A stretch of DNA of 43,276 nt from Candidatus Saccharimonadota bacterium. GTDB taxonomy: Bacteria > Patescibacteriota > Saccharimonadia > Saccharimonadales > Saccharimonadaceae. The notes beneath the pieces were generated by a model that was not told where the DNA came from, did not search any database, and saw nothing but the letters and a program-made list of their open reading frames with translations. Below are positions 21,391 to 29,699 of this stretch, piece after piece. Within the stretch, counting starts at the first letter, position 1, and the number at the start of each line of letters is the position of its first letter. The position numbers and the translations under genes are program-made. The DNA is taken from the NCBI GenBank assembly GCA_017514975.1, contig JAFWIF010000014.1, positions 116,070-159,345 of the forward strand, written 5' to 3'.

Positions 21391-23781
21391 ATGGAGAAAT
21401 TTTTTACTTATTTTCACCCCGAGCATTATGACCTGAATTTCGATATTAATTCCGACAAAACACAGGTCTCGGGACATGTCGTCATAACAGGAACAGCAGT
21501 ACATAAGACGATTAAGTTGCATGCGGTAGGAATGGATATTTCGGCAGTGACAATAAATAAAAAAGCAGCCAACTTTAGCTATAAAGATGGAGTATTGACG
21601 ATTAATCGTGTAGAGCTAGGGGCGCTTGAGGCGGCGATTGAATACACAGCGCCAATCACAACAAACATGGAGGGCGTCTACCTCTCGACATATCGATGGC
21701 GCGATGAGGAAAAAAAGATTGTGGCGACACAGTTTGAATCACATTACGCAAGACAATGTTTCCCGTGCATTGACGAGCCAATGGCAAAAGCAACGTTTTC
21801 GCTCACACTGACAGCGTCAAAGGACGATACGCTATTGGCGAATATGCCGGTTTTGTCTGAAACGGTAGACGAAGAGCGAAAATCGGCAATTTTTGAAACG
21901 ACGCCGAGAATGTCGACGTATCTTTTGGCGTTTGCGGTTGGCGAGTTCGTGGCATTTGAGACGTATTCGGAAAATGGTGTAAAAATTACAACATACGCGG
22001 GCCTGAATCAAAAAACGGAAGACTTAGAGTTGGCGGGAGAATTTGCGGGCGAAGTCCTAGATTTCTACGGCGACCGATTTAAGACGGAATTTCCGCTACC
22101 AAAATTGGACCTGCTTGCATTGCCGGATTTTGAGGCGGGAGCAATGGAGAACTGGGGGCTGGTAACGTTCCGCGAAATTGCACTGCTTGCAAACGAACAT
22201 TCATCGTTAGAGCAAAAACTGTACGTTTATATTGTCGTAGCGCACGAATTGGCGCATATGTGGTTCGGCGATTTGGTAACGATGGCGTGGTGGGACGACT
22301 TGTGGCTAAACGAATCGTTCGCAAACTTGATGGAGATTTACGCGACTGCAAAGCTGCGACCAGAGACGAGAGCGTGGGACGAATTTTATACGGGTTCGGT
22401 ACTGCCAGCATTGCGACGCGATTGTCTGCTTGGCGTACAGCCGGTAAAGGTTGAGGTGCGGAACGTCGAAGATATCGCCAATCTCTTTGACGGGGCGATC
22501 GTGTATAGTAAAGGGGCGCGATTGTTGCTTATGTTAATGAGAGAGATGGGAGAAGAGGCGTTTTTTGCGGGATTGGCAGATTACTTTAAAAAGCACAAAT
22601 ACTTCAATACGGTTGCGGACGATCTATGGATTGCGCTTGATAAATACGCCGAGTTTGACGTAAGGCGGTTTATGACGCCATGGCTAACAAAAGCAGGATA
22701 TCCAGTCGTGACAGGAGACGGTGAGGATATTATTGAACAGGAAAGATTCCTGATCAGCGGGAGCGACAAAGAGAGTCGCTATCCGATTCTTTCGCTACGA
22801 GACGATCTGTCTGGGCATTACTTGATTCTATTAGACAAGGAGCAGTTATCAAAAAAACTACAGACAGTCGAACAGTTAAACGAAGAACAGAGGCTAAGAC
22901 TATTGCTTGATCAGAAATTGCTAGCTAAAACGAAACGAGTCGCAAGCGCATCACTGCTACCACTCATCATGTCCTTCAAAGAAACAAAAGAGGTGGTAGT
23001 CTGGGAGATAATTGCGAGTATTGTGGCTGACTTGAAGATATTTCTACAACCAGATTCGGCGGATGAAGACAGGTTTCGCGCTTTTATTAAGCAGCTCGTG
23101 GAAACAAACTACGTCCGACTAGGAGTAGTCGCAAAAACTGACGACAACGAAGAAGACATAAAGCTGCGATCGATTATTATGGGGCTAATGCTATATACGA
23201 AAGACGAGGCGTTTATGCACGAGGTGCTTGAAAAATACGGCGAGGCCGAGATTGCGCAAGTGCCAGCGGACTTGCGCTGGATAATTGCCTCAACCGTTGT
23301 GCGCAGTGACACGAAGAAAGTTGCCGAGTACTTAGAATTGTATAAATCGACGCCGGACGCGGCGTTAAAACGAGACTTAAGCGAAGGCATGACGGCGACA
23401 CTCGACGCGCCCACATTGACTACTTTGCTGACAAAATTAAAAGACGGTACGGTTCGTCCGCAAGATAGGTTTGGCTTCTTTTTCAAGATTGCGCGCAATC
23501 ACGTATCAAAAAAGGCGGCGTTTGCATGGATGTATGAGAATTGGGAGTGGATTTGCAAGAACGAAGGTGATAAAACAACACCAGAATACCCAAGATACTT
23601 AGCGGGACTGATTCGAGACGAAGACGAGGCGCGGAAATTTAAAACATTCTTTGAGCCGCATGCGAAAGAGGCAATATTGGAGCGGGATTTGGCGGTCGCA
23701 TTCCGAGAGATTGACGCAACAATGCGGTTAATTCAGACTGACAAAACAGAGGTAGCACGATATCTCGAGGAGAACGCGTGA
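21391..23781 (+). CDS. M1 family zinc aminopeptidase
   Basis: 796 residues. The exopeptidase signature GAMEN (FEAGAMENWG) and the zinc site H285-E-L-A-H289, with E308 placed 18 residues later, match the family exactly. The N-terminal beta domain and the long helical C-terminal ERAP1-like domain are both present. There is no signal peptide, so it should be cytoplasmic and trim peptides to free amino acids. That suits an organism that takes up peptides instead of making amino acids. The mRNA is predicted leaderless. The stop overlaps the GTG of the next gene (GTGA). Confidence 0.95.
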   Translation: MEKFFTYFHPEHYDLNFDINSDKTQVSGHVVITGTAVHKTIKLHAVGMDISAVTINKKAANFSYKDGVLTINRVELGALEAAIEYTAPITTNMEGVYLSTYRWRDEEKKIVATQFESHYARQCFPCIDEPMAKATFSLTLTASKDDTLLANMPVLSETVDEERKSAIFETTPRMSTYLLAFAVGEFVAFETYSENGVKITTYAGLNQKTEDLELAGEFAGEVLDFYGDRFKTEFPLPKLDLLALPDFEAGAMENWGLVTFREIALLANEHSSLEQKLYVYIVVAHELAHMWFGDLVTMAWWDDLWLNESFANLMEIYATAKLRPETRAWDEFYTGSVLPALRRDCLLGVQPVKVEVRNVEDIANLFDGAIVYSKGARLLLMLMREMGEEAFFAGLADYFKKHKYFNTVADDLWIALDKYAEFDVRRFMTPWLTKAGYPVVTGDGEDIIEQERFLISGSDKESRYPILSLRDDLSGHYLILLDKEQLSKKLQTVEQLNEEQRLRLLLDQKLLAKTKRVASASLLPLIMSFKETKEVVVWEIIASIVADLKIFLQPDSADEDRFRAFIKQLVETNYVRLGVVAKTDDNEEDIKLRSIIMGLMLYTKDEAFMHEVLEKYGEAEIAQVPADLRWIIASTVVRSDTKKVAEYLELYKSTPDAALKRDLSEGMTATLDAPTLTTLLTKLKDGTVRPQDRFGFFFKIARNHVSKKAAFAWMYENWEWICKNEGDKTTPEYPRYLAGLIRDEDEARKFKTFFEPHAKEAILERDLAVAFREIDATMRLIQTDKTEVARYLEENA

Positions 23782-24347
23782 AGGAACTAAAGATCGTAGC
23801 AGTAGTAGGAATGAGCGGCAGCGGAAAGTCGAGCGCGATCGACTATCTCACGGAGCACGCAGTACCGCGCGTGTATTTTGGAGGGATAATTTATAAGGCA
23901 ATGGAAGAAGCCGGGATAGAGCGCACGCCAGACAGCGAACGAATATTTCGAGAAGAGATACGAGAAAAGGAAGGCAAGGATTTTGTAGTACGCCAAGCGT
24001 TAGTAGATATTCGCAAACTGATTGAGGCGGGACAGCGCCGAATCGTATTGGACGGCCTATATACTTGGACAGAATATAAAATTCTAAAAAAAGAATTTCC
24101 AACAGAGTTAACAGTAATCGCCGTGGTCGCACCAAAGGCTTTGCGCAGGAAACGCCTAGCAGAACGACCGCGTCGTCCTTTTAATGCACAGGAAGCAACA
24201 GAACGCGACTACAGCGAAGTAGAGAAACTAGAAAAAGGCGGACCGATAGCGCTAGCAGATTACTATATTTACAACAATAAAGACATGGCGCATTTTCATG
24301 CGCAATTTGCGGAGATTCTAAACGAAATTGGCTTTCTCGCAAAATAG
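23778..24347 (+). CDS. P-loop nucleotide kinase-like protein (dephospho-CoA/adenylate kinase type)
   Basis: 189 residues. Walker A is GMSGSGKS (residues 11-18), a FGGIIYKAMEEAGI segment follows, then the Walker B-like IVLDGLYTW. A lid-like RRKRLAERPRRPF segment and TERDYSEVEKLEKGGPIALADYYIYNN lie near the end. This layout fits the small P-loop kinases related to dephospho-CoA kinase and the archaeal adenylate-kinase-like group; the substrate is uncertain. The start is GTG, overlapping the aminopeptidase stop, so translation is coupled. The gene is convergent with the TraX-like gene, with only 6 nt between the stops and no terminator visible. Confidence 0.82.
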   Translation: MKELKIVAVVGMSGSGKSSAIDYLTEHAVPRVYFGGIIYKAMEEAGIERTPDSERIFREEIREKEGKDFVVRQALVDIRKLIEAGQRRIVLDGLYTWTEYKILKKEFPTELTVIAVVAPKALRRKRLAERPRRPFNAQEATERDYSEVEKLEKGGPIALADYYIYNNKDMAHFHAQFAEILNEIGFLAK

Positions 24348-24353
24348 ATATCC

Positions 24354-25103
24354 CTAAAAATGCGTATAGATAATCATACGAATTAACACGATGACAATAA
24401 GATGCGCCGGGTAGTAGGCGTAAAAGAGATATTTCGGGAGACGGCGACCTTTTTCGCCGCTATATAGAGCGAGCGGAATGAAGGCGAGTAGCGCGAATAA
24501 CTGCGTAGGTAAGTGAATCTGCAACGAGAGAAGACAAGTGATGACGGCAAGCAAACCGAACAATGCAATCCGATACGGCGTAGAGTTGAGCTTGAGGTGA
24601 CGGCGGACAAACCAAAAGCCAATCACGAGAGCAACGCCGAGTGCGCCATAATCGAGATTTAGGACAGCGGCGGCGGCGAGCAAAAACGGAATCGGCAGAT
24701 ACCAGAGAGGTTGCTTTTCAGCCTTGTTTGCGCAAGCGATCCCGAGAAAGCCGAGAATCAGGGTAAAAATCACGCTATGAGGATAAGCGCTAATAAACCA
24801 AAGTAGCCAGCCGCCGCCGGAATGAATAATCTCATTCGAAACATCTGAATACCCAACATGCGTAACGGTAGCGAGTACCCATAGTAAAGGCTCGCTAATA
24901 AGCGCAAGAATAAGTAGGCGAATAAAATATTTTCTACGCGAGCGCGTATGTCGAAAGCCTTCAGCAATCATAAAAGCGTAGAGCGGAAAGGCAATGCGCC
25001 CAATCGCTCGCATCGGCTCATTGTTATCGACTAGGTAGAGGCCGACATGATCAATTGCCATAGTCAGCATTGCGATTAGCTGAAGTGCCGCGGAAGTCAA
25101 CAT
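24354..25103 (-). CDS. TraX family polytopic membrane protein
   Basis: 249 residues from the ATG at 25103, chosen over 25109 because the extended -10 ends at 25110. About seven to eight membrane helices; MTMAIDHVGLYL near the start and RIAFPLYAFMIAEGFRHTRSRRKYFIRLL are the TraX signature. TraX of the F plasmid N-acetylates pilin, and chromosomal relatives are thought to be membrane acyltransferases. A role in modifying a surface pilin or wall polymer fits a genome with pilin-like adhesins, but this is inference. Predicted leaderless and monocistronic. Confidence 0.87.
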   Translation of the reverse strand: MLTSAALQLIAMLTMAIDHVGLYLVDNNEPMRAIGRIAFPLYAFMIAEGFRHTRSRRKYFIRLLILALISEPLLWVLATVTHVGYSDVSNEIIHSGGGWLLWFISAYPHSVIFTLILGFLGIACANKAEKQPLWYLPIPFLLAAAAVLNLDYGALGVALVIGFWFVRRHLKLNSTPYRIALFGLLAVITCLLSLQIHLPTQLFALLAFIPLALYSGEKGRRLPKYLFYAYYPAHLIVIVLIRMIIYTHF

Positions 25104-25109
25104 AAGCAT

Positions 25110-25118
25110 ATTTTATCA
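25110..25118 (-). promoter_or_regulatory. Extended -10 for the leaderless TraX-like gene
   Basis: Minus strand TGATAAAAT ends 6 nt before the ATG at 25103. Confidence 0.72.
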
Positions 25119-25183
25119 TTATTTCAGCTTTCGCGGGAGATATGTTAGAATGAAAGTAAGTATAGAGGTGGATATTTTTTGAA

Positions 25184-25816
25184 ATGTCAAAGAAGCAACG
25201 CATAATTATCTTTTGTCTTAAAGCGTTTATTTTTGCGGTCGCGACATACTGCCTGTTGCGCTTCTTGTTTGACCCTGGATACGGGCGATACGGTGGCTTT
25301 ATCGCGGGATACATCTTTTTGTTTGGTCCGCAAATCTTGAAGCTGTTTGGCGGCGAGGCGCCGGCGAGGCCGCAAATTGTCTTTTTCGCGTTCGTAATAA
25401 TTTCGCTAGATTTTGGAATTTGCTTTGATTTTTACAAATATGTGCCGATGTTTGATAAATTCGTACATTGTCTCTCGGGGATAATCGCCGCACTTGCGGC
25501 GCATTATATCATGCAGTTTTACGGTGCAGACAAGGCAAGTCGTAATTTCCGCGTATTCTTTATGCTTGCCTTTTCGTTATACGCTTCGGCGGCATGGGAG
25601 TTGTTTGAGTTCGGCGCAGATAGACTGCTGCATCAAAATATGCAACAGCTAACCTCTATTGGACTAAATGACACGATGCTAGATATGCTGTTTACCTATA
25701 TCGGGGGGCACATAGGGGCGGTAATCGCAATGGCGCCATGGATGGATAAGTTTTTCTTGGAAGAAGGCGAGAGCGAGGAAAAGAGGAAGGTTGCAAATAA
25801 ACACACTACGAAGTAA
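25184..25816 (+). CDS. DUF2238 (YjdF)-like integral membrane protein
   Basis: 210 residues with about six membrane helices. Conserved polar residues inside the membrane give the family pattern: FDKFVHCLSGI, AAWELFEFGADRLL and NDTMLDMLFTYIGGHIGA. The function of the family is unknown. AGAGGTGG at 25164-25171 is the ribosome site, with a rather long 12-nt spacing. TGTTAGAAT near 25143-25151 can be the extended -10, so this gene, unlike its neighbours, has a normal leader. It is divergent from the TraX-like gene. Confidence 0.78.
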   Translation: MSKKQRIIIFCLKAFIFAVATYCLLRFLFDPGYGRYGGFIAGYIFLFGPQILKLFGGEAPARPQIVFFAFVIISLDFGICFDFYKYVPMFDKFVHCLSGIIAALAAHYIMQFYGADKASRNFRVFFMLAFSLYASAAWELFEFGADRLLHQNMQQLTSIGLNDTMLDMLFTYIGGHIGAVIAMAPWMDKFFLEEGESEEKRKVANKHTTK

Positions 25817-25899
25817 TAGCTGGACAAAAAAACGAAGTCATCTAATTACTTACCGGTAATACCGCTGAGCCATTTGCGAATAAATGCTTGCTTTTTTGA

Positions 25900-25947
25900 A
25901 AAAAATATGTATAATTAGGAGATATTTCAGCTTTTTGGCTGATTTTT
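25900..25947 (+). promoter_or_regulatory. Promoter followed at once by a terminator-like hairpin (leader of the orphan gene)
   Basis: TATAAT at 25910-25915 is preceded by TTGCTT 16 nt upstream (25888-25893). Just after the expected start, TCAGC (25927-25931) pairs with GCTGA (25938-25942) and TTTTT follows at 25943-25947. RNA polymerase would meet a possible stop signal after about 25 nt, before the gene at 25997. Confidence 0.45.
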
Positions 25948-25996
25948 GTTCCTTAGAGGATGATTACAGCACTGTATTGAAAGAAGGTGAGAAAAA

Positions 25997-26500
25997 ATGA
26001 CATGGATACCAGACGAATTGTTCGACAAGAGACTCCCTATGATTAAAAATTGGAGCGCATGGACATGCTTTGACAAAGTACCAGACAAGGACGGCAAGCT
26101 CGTTCCTCGACGTAAGAACTATGAGCAAAGAAGCGAGGAGGCCGAGCATTGTCGCGAGCAGTTACAAAAAATACTAGACAACAATTTGAGCATCTTGCTT
26201 TCCCCAAAGGTTCCTATATATATCGAAGGAGCAATCGATGGACGCTATGTGAGTATTAAATTGATAGCACTACAGTGCATGCGCAATAGAAAGATTGTCT
26301 TCGGTAATATTAACGCAGGCCGCTTACGGCTTTGTGGGGGCGATATTAGAGACGACCATGCGAAAAATGATCATTATTTTGAACTAAGCAATGCAGGCGC
26401 CACCAATAACACGACGACACGCGCGAATTCTTGCAGTAAAGATGAATACAATTGCGGGATCGATGTATTTTTTTGTAGATGCGCTTCGTATAACGATTAG
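25997..26500 (+). CDS. Hypothetical protein, orphan, cysteine-rich C-terminus
   Basis: 167 residues, not recognised. It has no signal peptide or membrane helix. The N-terminal half is charged and helical (NYEQRSEEAEHCREQLQKILD). The middle looks like alternating beta strands (PIYIEGAIDGRYVSIKLIAL). The last 35 residues hold four of the seven cysteines (SCSKDEYNCGIDVFFCRCAS), which could bind a metal. AAGGTGAG sits 9 nt before the ATG. It has its own promoter with a hairpin-T-run leader and its own terminator, so it is a separately controlled single gene. It lies beside a tRNA-like fragment and the secretion genes, which suggests accessory DNA. Confidence 0.7.
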   Translation: MTWIPDELFDKRLPMIKNWSAWTCFDKVPDKDGKLVPRRKNYEQRSEEAEHCREQLQKILDNNLSILLSPKVPIYIEGAIDGRYVSIKLIALQCMRNRKIVFGNINAGRLRLCGGDIRDDHAKNDHYFELSNAGATNNTTTRANSCSKDEYNCGIDVFFCRCASYND

Positions 26501-26528
26501 TGATTAAATTTTAGCTTATATTGATCAG

Positions 26529-26554
26529 ACTCCCTGCGGCGAGTCGAACCGCCA
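26529..26554 (-). other. Degenerate tRNA or tmRNA 3'-end-like fragment
   Basis: The minus strand reads GGCG-GTTCGACT-CGCC, like a T arm with one base too many, then GCAGGGAGTC like an acceptor strand. The rest of a tRNA is missing. It may be chance or an old integration scar. Confidence 0.3.
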
Positions 26555-26575
26555 ACAGACAATTACTATACTCAA

Positions 26576-26599
26576 GCAAACCACTCGGTTTGCTTTTTT
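26576..26599 (+). terminator. Terminator of the orphan gene
   Basis: GCAAACC-ACTC-GGTTTGC stem (26576-26593) followed by TTTTTT (26594-26599). Confidence 0.88.
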
Positions 26600-26630
26600 G
26601 CATCACGCTACAGACTGGGCGACTTCGTAT

Positions 26631-29600
26631 TTATCGCATTTTGCTCTTAGCCTTCTCGATATCGGCTTGGCGTTGCGCCTCAATCTTCGCTCTCTCTTCC
26701 TCTATATTCGCACTGGAGCTGTTATTGTCGTGAATAAAGTTTATTTGTTTGTCCGATAATTGCCCTGTATACTTTCGGTCTTCAGAGGCATACTTTTCTA
26801 ACATGACGTCAGCAAGTACCTGTGCGCTCGATGGGCGCCCATCCGGTGGAGCATCCTTACTCTTCCTCGCTAGAGTGTCGTAAAATGATGACTGCAGGCT
26901 GCCAAGTTGCGACATATTCATGCCCGATAGAATTTGTTCCTGCCTCCCCGTGTCAAGCTGATCAAAAAGCGTCGCCATCTGTTCATTTGCTGTGATATTA
27001 CCCTTCTGGGACGAAAGCGCCGCACGCCAAGCCTGATCGGACATTAAATCCACAGCCGGGTCGGCAGCGATATGTTGGAAGAAGTCTTTATTTGCCTTTC
27101 CGTAAACTTCTGGCGAGACGCCTTTCTCGGCCTCATCTTGAAAAATATCACTCTTGCGCTCGATTACTTTGAGCACACCCTCATCCTTATCGCCAATCTC
27201 AGCATCACCAATTCTTTCGTTTTTAAGATTGCCTAGAAACTCTTCGCTATTTAGCGATTTGGCAAATGCTATAGATATAGGGTCGTCCGAATTGGCTAAA
27301 AGCGCATTTCTGATTGCTCCGCGATAGTTTTTGTCAGTAGCGAGCTTTGTGCGAGCTTCTTTATCTGAAACAATCTTATCTAATATGCGGTACGTGAACT
27401 CTGGTTTATAGTTTGTACCTCGTATTAACCCCACTATGGCGTTCTCGTCCGTAATACCCATTACATCCTCCTCTCCGCCGAGGCTTTCGATTATAGCACT
27501 TGGGTCGGCATTGTTGGCGGCGTAGCTTTCAATAGCTTTACGAATCTGTTCGTTATAACTAGTAAGTCTATTGGTACGCATTCTCATCTCTAATAGCTGT
27601 TTTCGTGAAGGTTTCTTGACGTTCTCTAACTTGCCAATCTCTTTTTCGTCCGAGTCTGCTATATATTGCCCTCTCCTTGTTTCAAGTCGATTCTTTTTGT
27701 TCATCTGCCTACGATACGCCCAATCCCCAACCCGCGTGTGGTCCTGCATTTTTTGTTTTACCCATGGAGAAACCGTGCCCTGCGCTTTCCCCTTCATCTT
27801 ATCAAGTATGCCGGTTATCTGAGAGATGGCATTTAGAGACTGCTTGATTGCGCTCGGGATTAAGAAAAAAGGTACGACACTAATCAATAGCGCAGAAACA
27901 GCAACAGTGCCCATATTCTCACTGCCAATATTTGCACGGATAATTAATTTTCCCACAAAACTACCACCATAAACAAGAAATGAGCATATCGGATAAGCAA
28001 ATAGAAGGCCCTTGAACAGTCCAAACCATTTATCGAAAAAGAGCTGTTTAAGATTAGGGAGAATATAGCAAATAAACGCTAGTGGCGACACGATAACGAG
28101 TATCACCGCCAGAGCGTTTCTTACGGCCAACAGAATAAACAGGAATAATCCAGCGATAGCAATAGAAACTATCGCGCCTACAACAAGCATTAAAAAGCCA
28201 CCCAGTACGCCCGTCGCCCAGTCTCTAGCGAACTTAAATAGAACAAAGAGTATGCCAGCCGAAGCGGCGATTGCCACTACGAGGATGGCGGCATTAGCTC
28301 CAGTGTTACCTGGAGAGGCCGCGTTCGTAAACACGTCGCCCGCGTCTTTATCGGCGTTTATCGCAAGTTGAATGCTATCTCCTGCCTTGTTCAATAAGGC
28401 TTCAATTCCCCCGCCAGCAATATTAGCTGCGTCTATGGCAAGTTGACAAATAACGTACGAAAGATTAATTAATATAGCTGCTATGATTAATTTTGGTAAT
28501 ATTTTCTTGATACCGTAATTATCTATACCTACACCTGTTAGCTGAGAGAAAATAACAACAAGAAACAGGATAATGAAGATTACATTTGCGAGATTGCGAA
28601 AATAGCTCCATGCTTGCTGAGTGCCGTTATTCGCCTCAAATAATTTTGGCTCTATTTTTAAATAATCATCTATGCGTTCATACAGAAAACCCACAAGACT
28701 TTCTAGCGCGCCAGTAACTGGACACAAAAACCAGCCAACTGCTGGAGGAGCGGTGCTCCAGCAGTCTAGCTTGTCTTCCTCAGTATCTACGCACGCATCT
28801 TGATCTTGATCGTAGGTTTGGCCGTTGGCCTCGCAGTCGTTGATTTTTTGCTGGGTAGCGGCATCAACGGTTGAACCGCTAATATCTGGGACGTCATCCG
28901 TAGTGCCAGTCAAGTCAGCGTTTTCACTGTTGACAGTAGCCGTATCCAGGAATGAGCCTATCTTGCTAACAAGATTAGTTTTTAAGTTACTCCAACTCGT
29001 AGCTATAGACATAGGCGCCATTTCGCCATAATAATTGCCTTTGATACTTTTTAGCTCGATATAATTCTTATTGTCGTCGGTAAAACGGAATAAAATGTCG
29101 CCATTGTTTTCGCGGAATGAGACATGCCCCACTTGATTGCCTGCGTTTTTGTCGTCCGTACATATGACGTTTGTTTTGACTTTGTTTACGGTTAGACTAA
29201 AACAGTCAGGGCCGCCACTGGCATTTGCCGTAGCCGACTGATTACTTGCTGGTTGCGATGTTGCGGTAGTCTCGTTGACGATTTTTGGCCTCTCGCGGTC
29301 GGAATATGTGTTGCGATTACTGGCGATTGTGCGGATAGACGCCTTGACGCCGTCCCAACCGTGATGAACATCGATGCCTTCAACTATCGCGGCAGGGTTG
29401 TTTTTAGTCTCATTGTAGATAACAACCCGTAAGGTGGCAGACTTTCCAGATCCGACGTATTCGATACCCTTTTCTGGCTCATTCTTGATAATTAGACTTT
29501 GATCCTCTTGGTCTGGATTATCAGAACAAATTTCGCTACTGAGCCTGCTAGAATTATCGCCGGCCTGCAGCGTAAAGCAGGCTGTACGAGCCGCATAAAC

Positions 29601-29699
29601 ATGAGAATCTGCATTGCCGAACGCAACGAGTAATGACAACGCCGTTATTAGACCGATAATCAGAACGCCGACGTAGCGCGAGAAAATAGTCCTTTTCAC
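26631..29699 (-). CDS. VirB6/TrbL-like type IV secretion membrane protein with long extensions
   Basis: 1022 residues. A signal helix (residues 12-35) is followed by an extracellular domain of about 300 residues with a Cys pair region (DCEANGQTYDQDQDACVD). A block of six to eight membrane helices then spans about residues 370-640 (from NVIFIILFLVVIF to VVPFFLIPSAIKQ). A cytoplasmic helical tail of about 380 charged residues completes it. The membrane block has the VirB6/TrbL look found in conjugation channels and in secretion loci of this phylum. The start GTG overlaps the stop of the upstream gene (GTGA). It probably forms the inner channel for DNA or protein transfer. VirB4 and VirD4 are not in this window. 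Confidence 0.82.
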   Translation of the reverse strand: MKRTIFSRYVGVLIIGLITALSLLVAFGNADSHVYAARTACFTLQAGDNSSRLSSEICSDNPDQEDQSLIIKNEPEKGIEYVGSGKSATLRVVIYNETKNNPAAIVEGIDVHHGWDGVKASIRTIASNRNTYSDRERPKIVNETTATSQPASNQSATANASGGPDCFSLTVNKVKTNVICTDDKNAGNQVGHVSFRENNGDILFRFTDDNKNYIELKSIKGNYYGEMAPMSIATSWSNLKTNLVSKIGSFLDTATVNSENADLTGTTDDVPDISGSTVDAATQQKINDCEANGQTYDQDQDACVDTEEDKLDCWSTAPPAVGWFLCPVTGALESLVGFLYERIDDYLKIEPKLFEANNGTQQAWSYFRNLANVIFIILFLVVIFSQLTGVGIDNYGIKKILPKLIIAAILINLSYVICQLAIDAANIAGGGIEALLNKAGDSIQLAINADKDAGDVFTNAASPGNTGANAAILVVAIAASAGILFVLFKFARDWATGVLGGFLMLVVGAIVSIAIAGLFLFILLAVRNALAVILVIVSPLAFICYILPNLKQLFFDKWFGLFKGLLFAYPICSFLVYGGSFVGKLIIRANIGSENMGTVAVSALLISVVPFFLIPSAIKQSLNAISQITGILDKMKGKAQGTVSPWVKQKMQDHTRVGDWAYRRQMNKKNRLETRRGQYIADSDEKEIGKLENVKKPSRKQLLEMRMRTNRLTSYNEQIRKAIESYAANNADPSAIIESLGGEEDVMGITDENAIVGLIRGTNYKPEFTYRILDKIVSDKEARTKLATDKNYRGAIRNALLANSDDPISIAFAKSLNSEEFLGNLKNERIGDAEIGDKDEGVLKVIERKSDIFQDEAEKGVSPEVYGKANKDFFQHIAADPAVDLMSDQAWRAALSSQKGNITANEQMATLFDQLDTGRQEQILSGMNMSQLGSLQSSFYDTLARKSKDAPPDGRPSSAQVLADVMLEKYASEDRKYTGQLSDKQINFIHDNNSSSANIEEERAKIEAQRQADIEKAKSKMR

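Noticed and set aside
24347-24354. Missing terminator between the kinase and TraX-like genes
   Set aside because: The 6-nt gap is simply too short; overlapping 3' ends of convergent genes are common in compact genomes and nothing unusual is seen.
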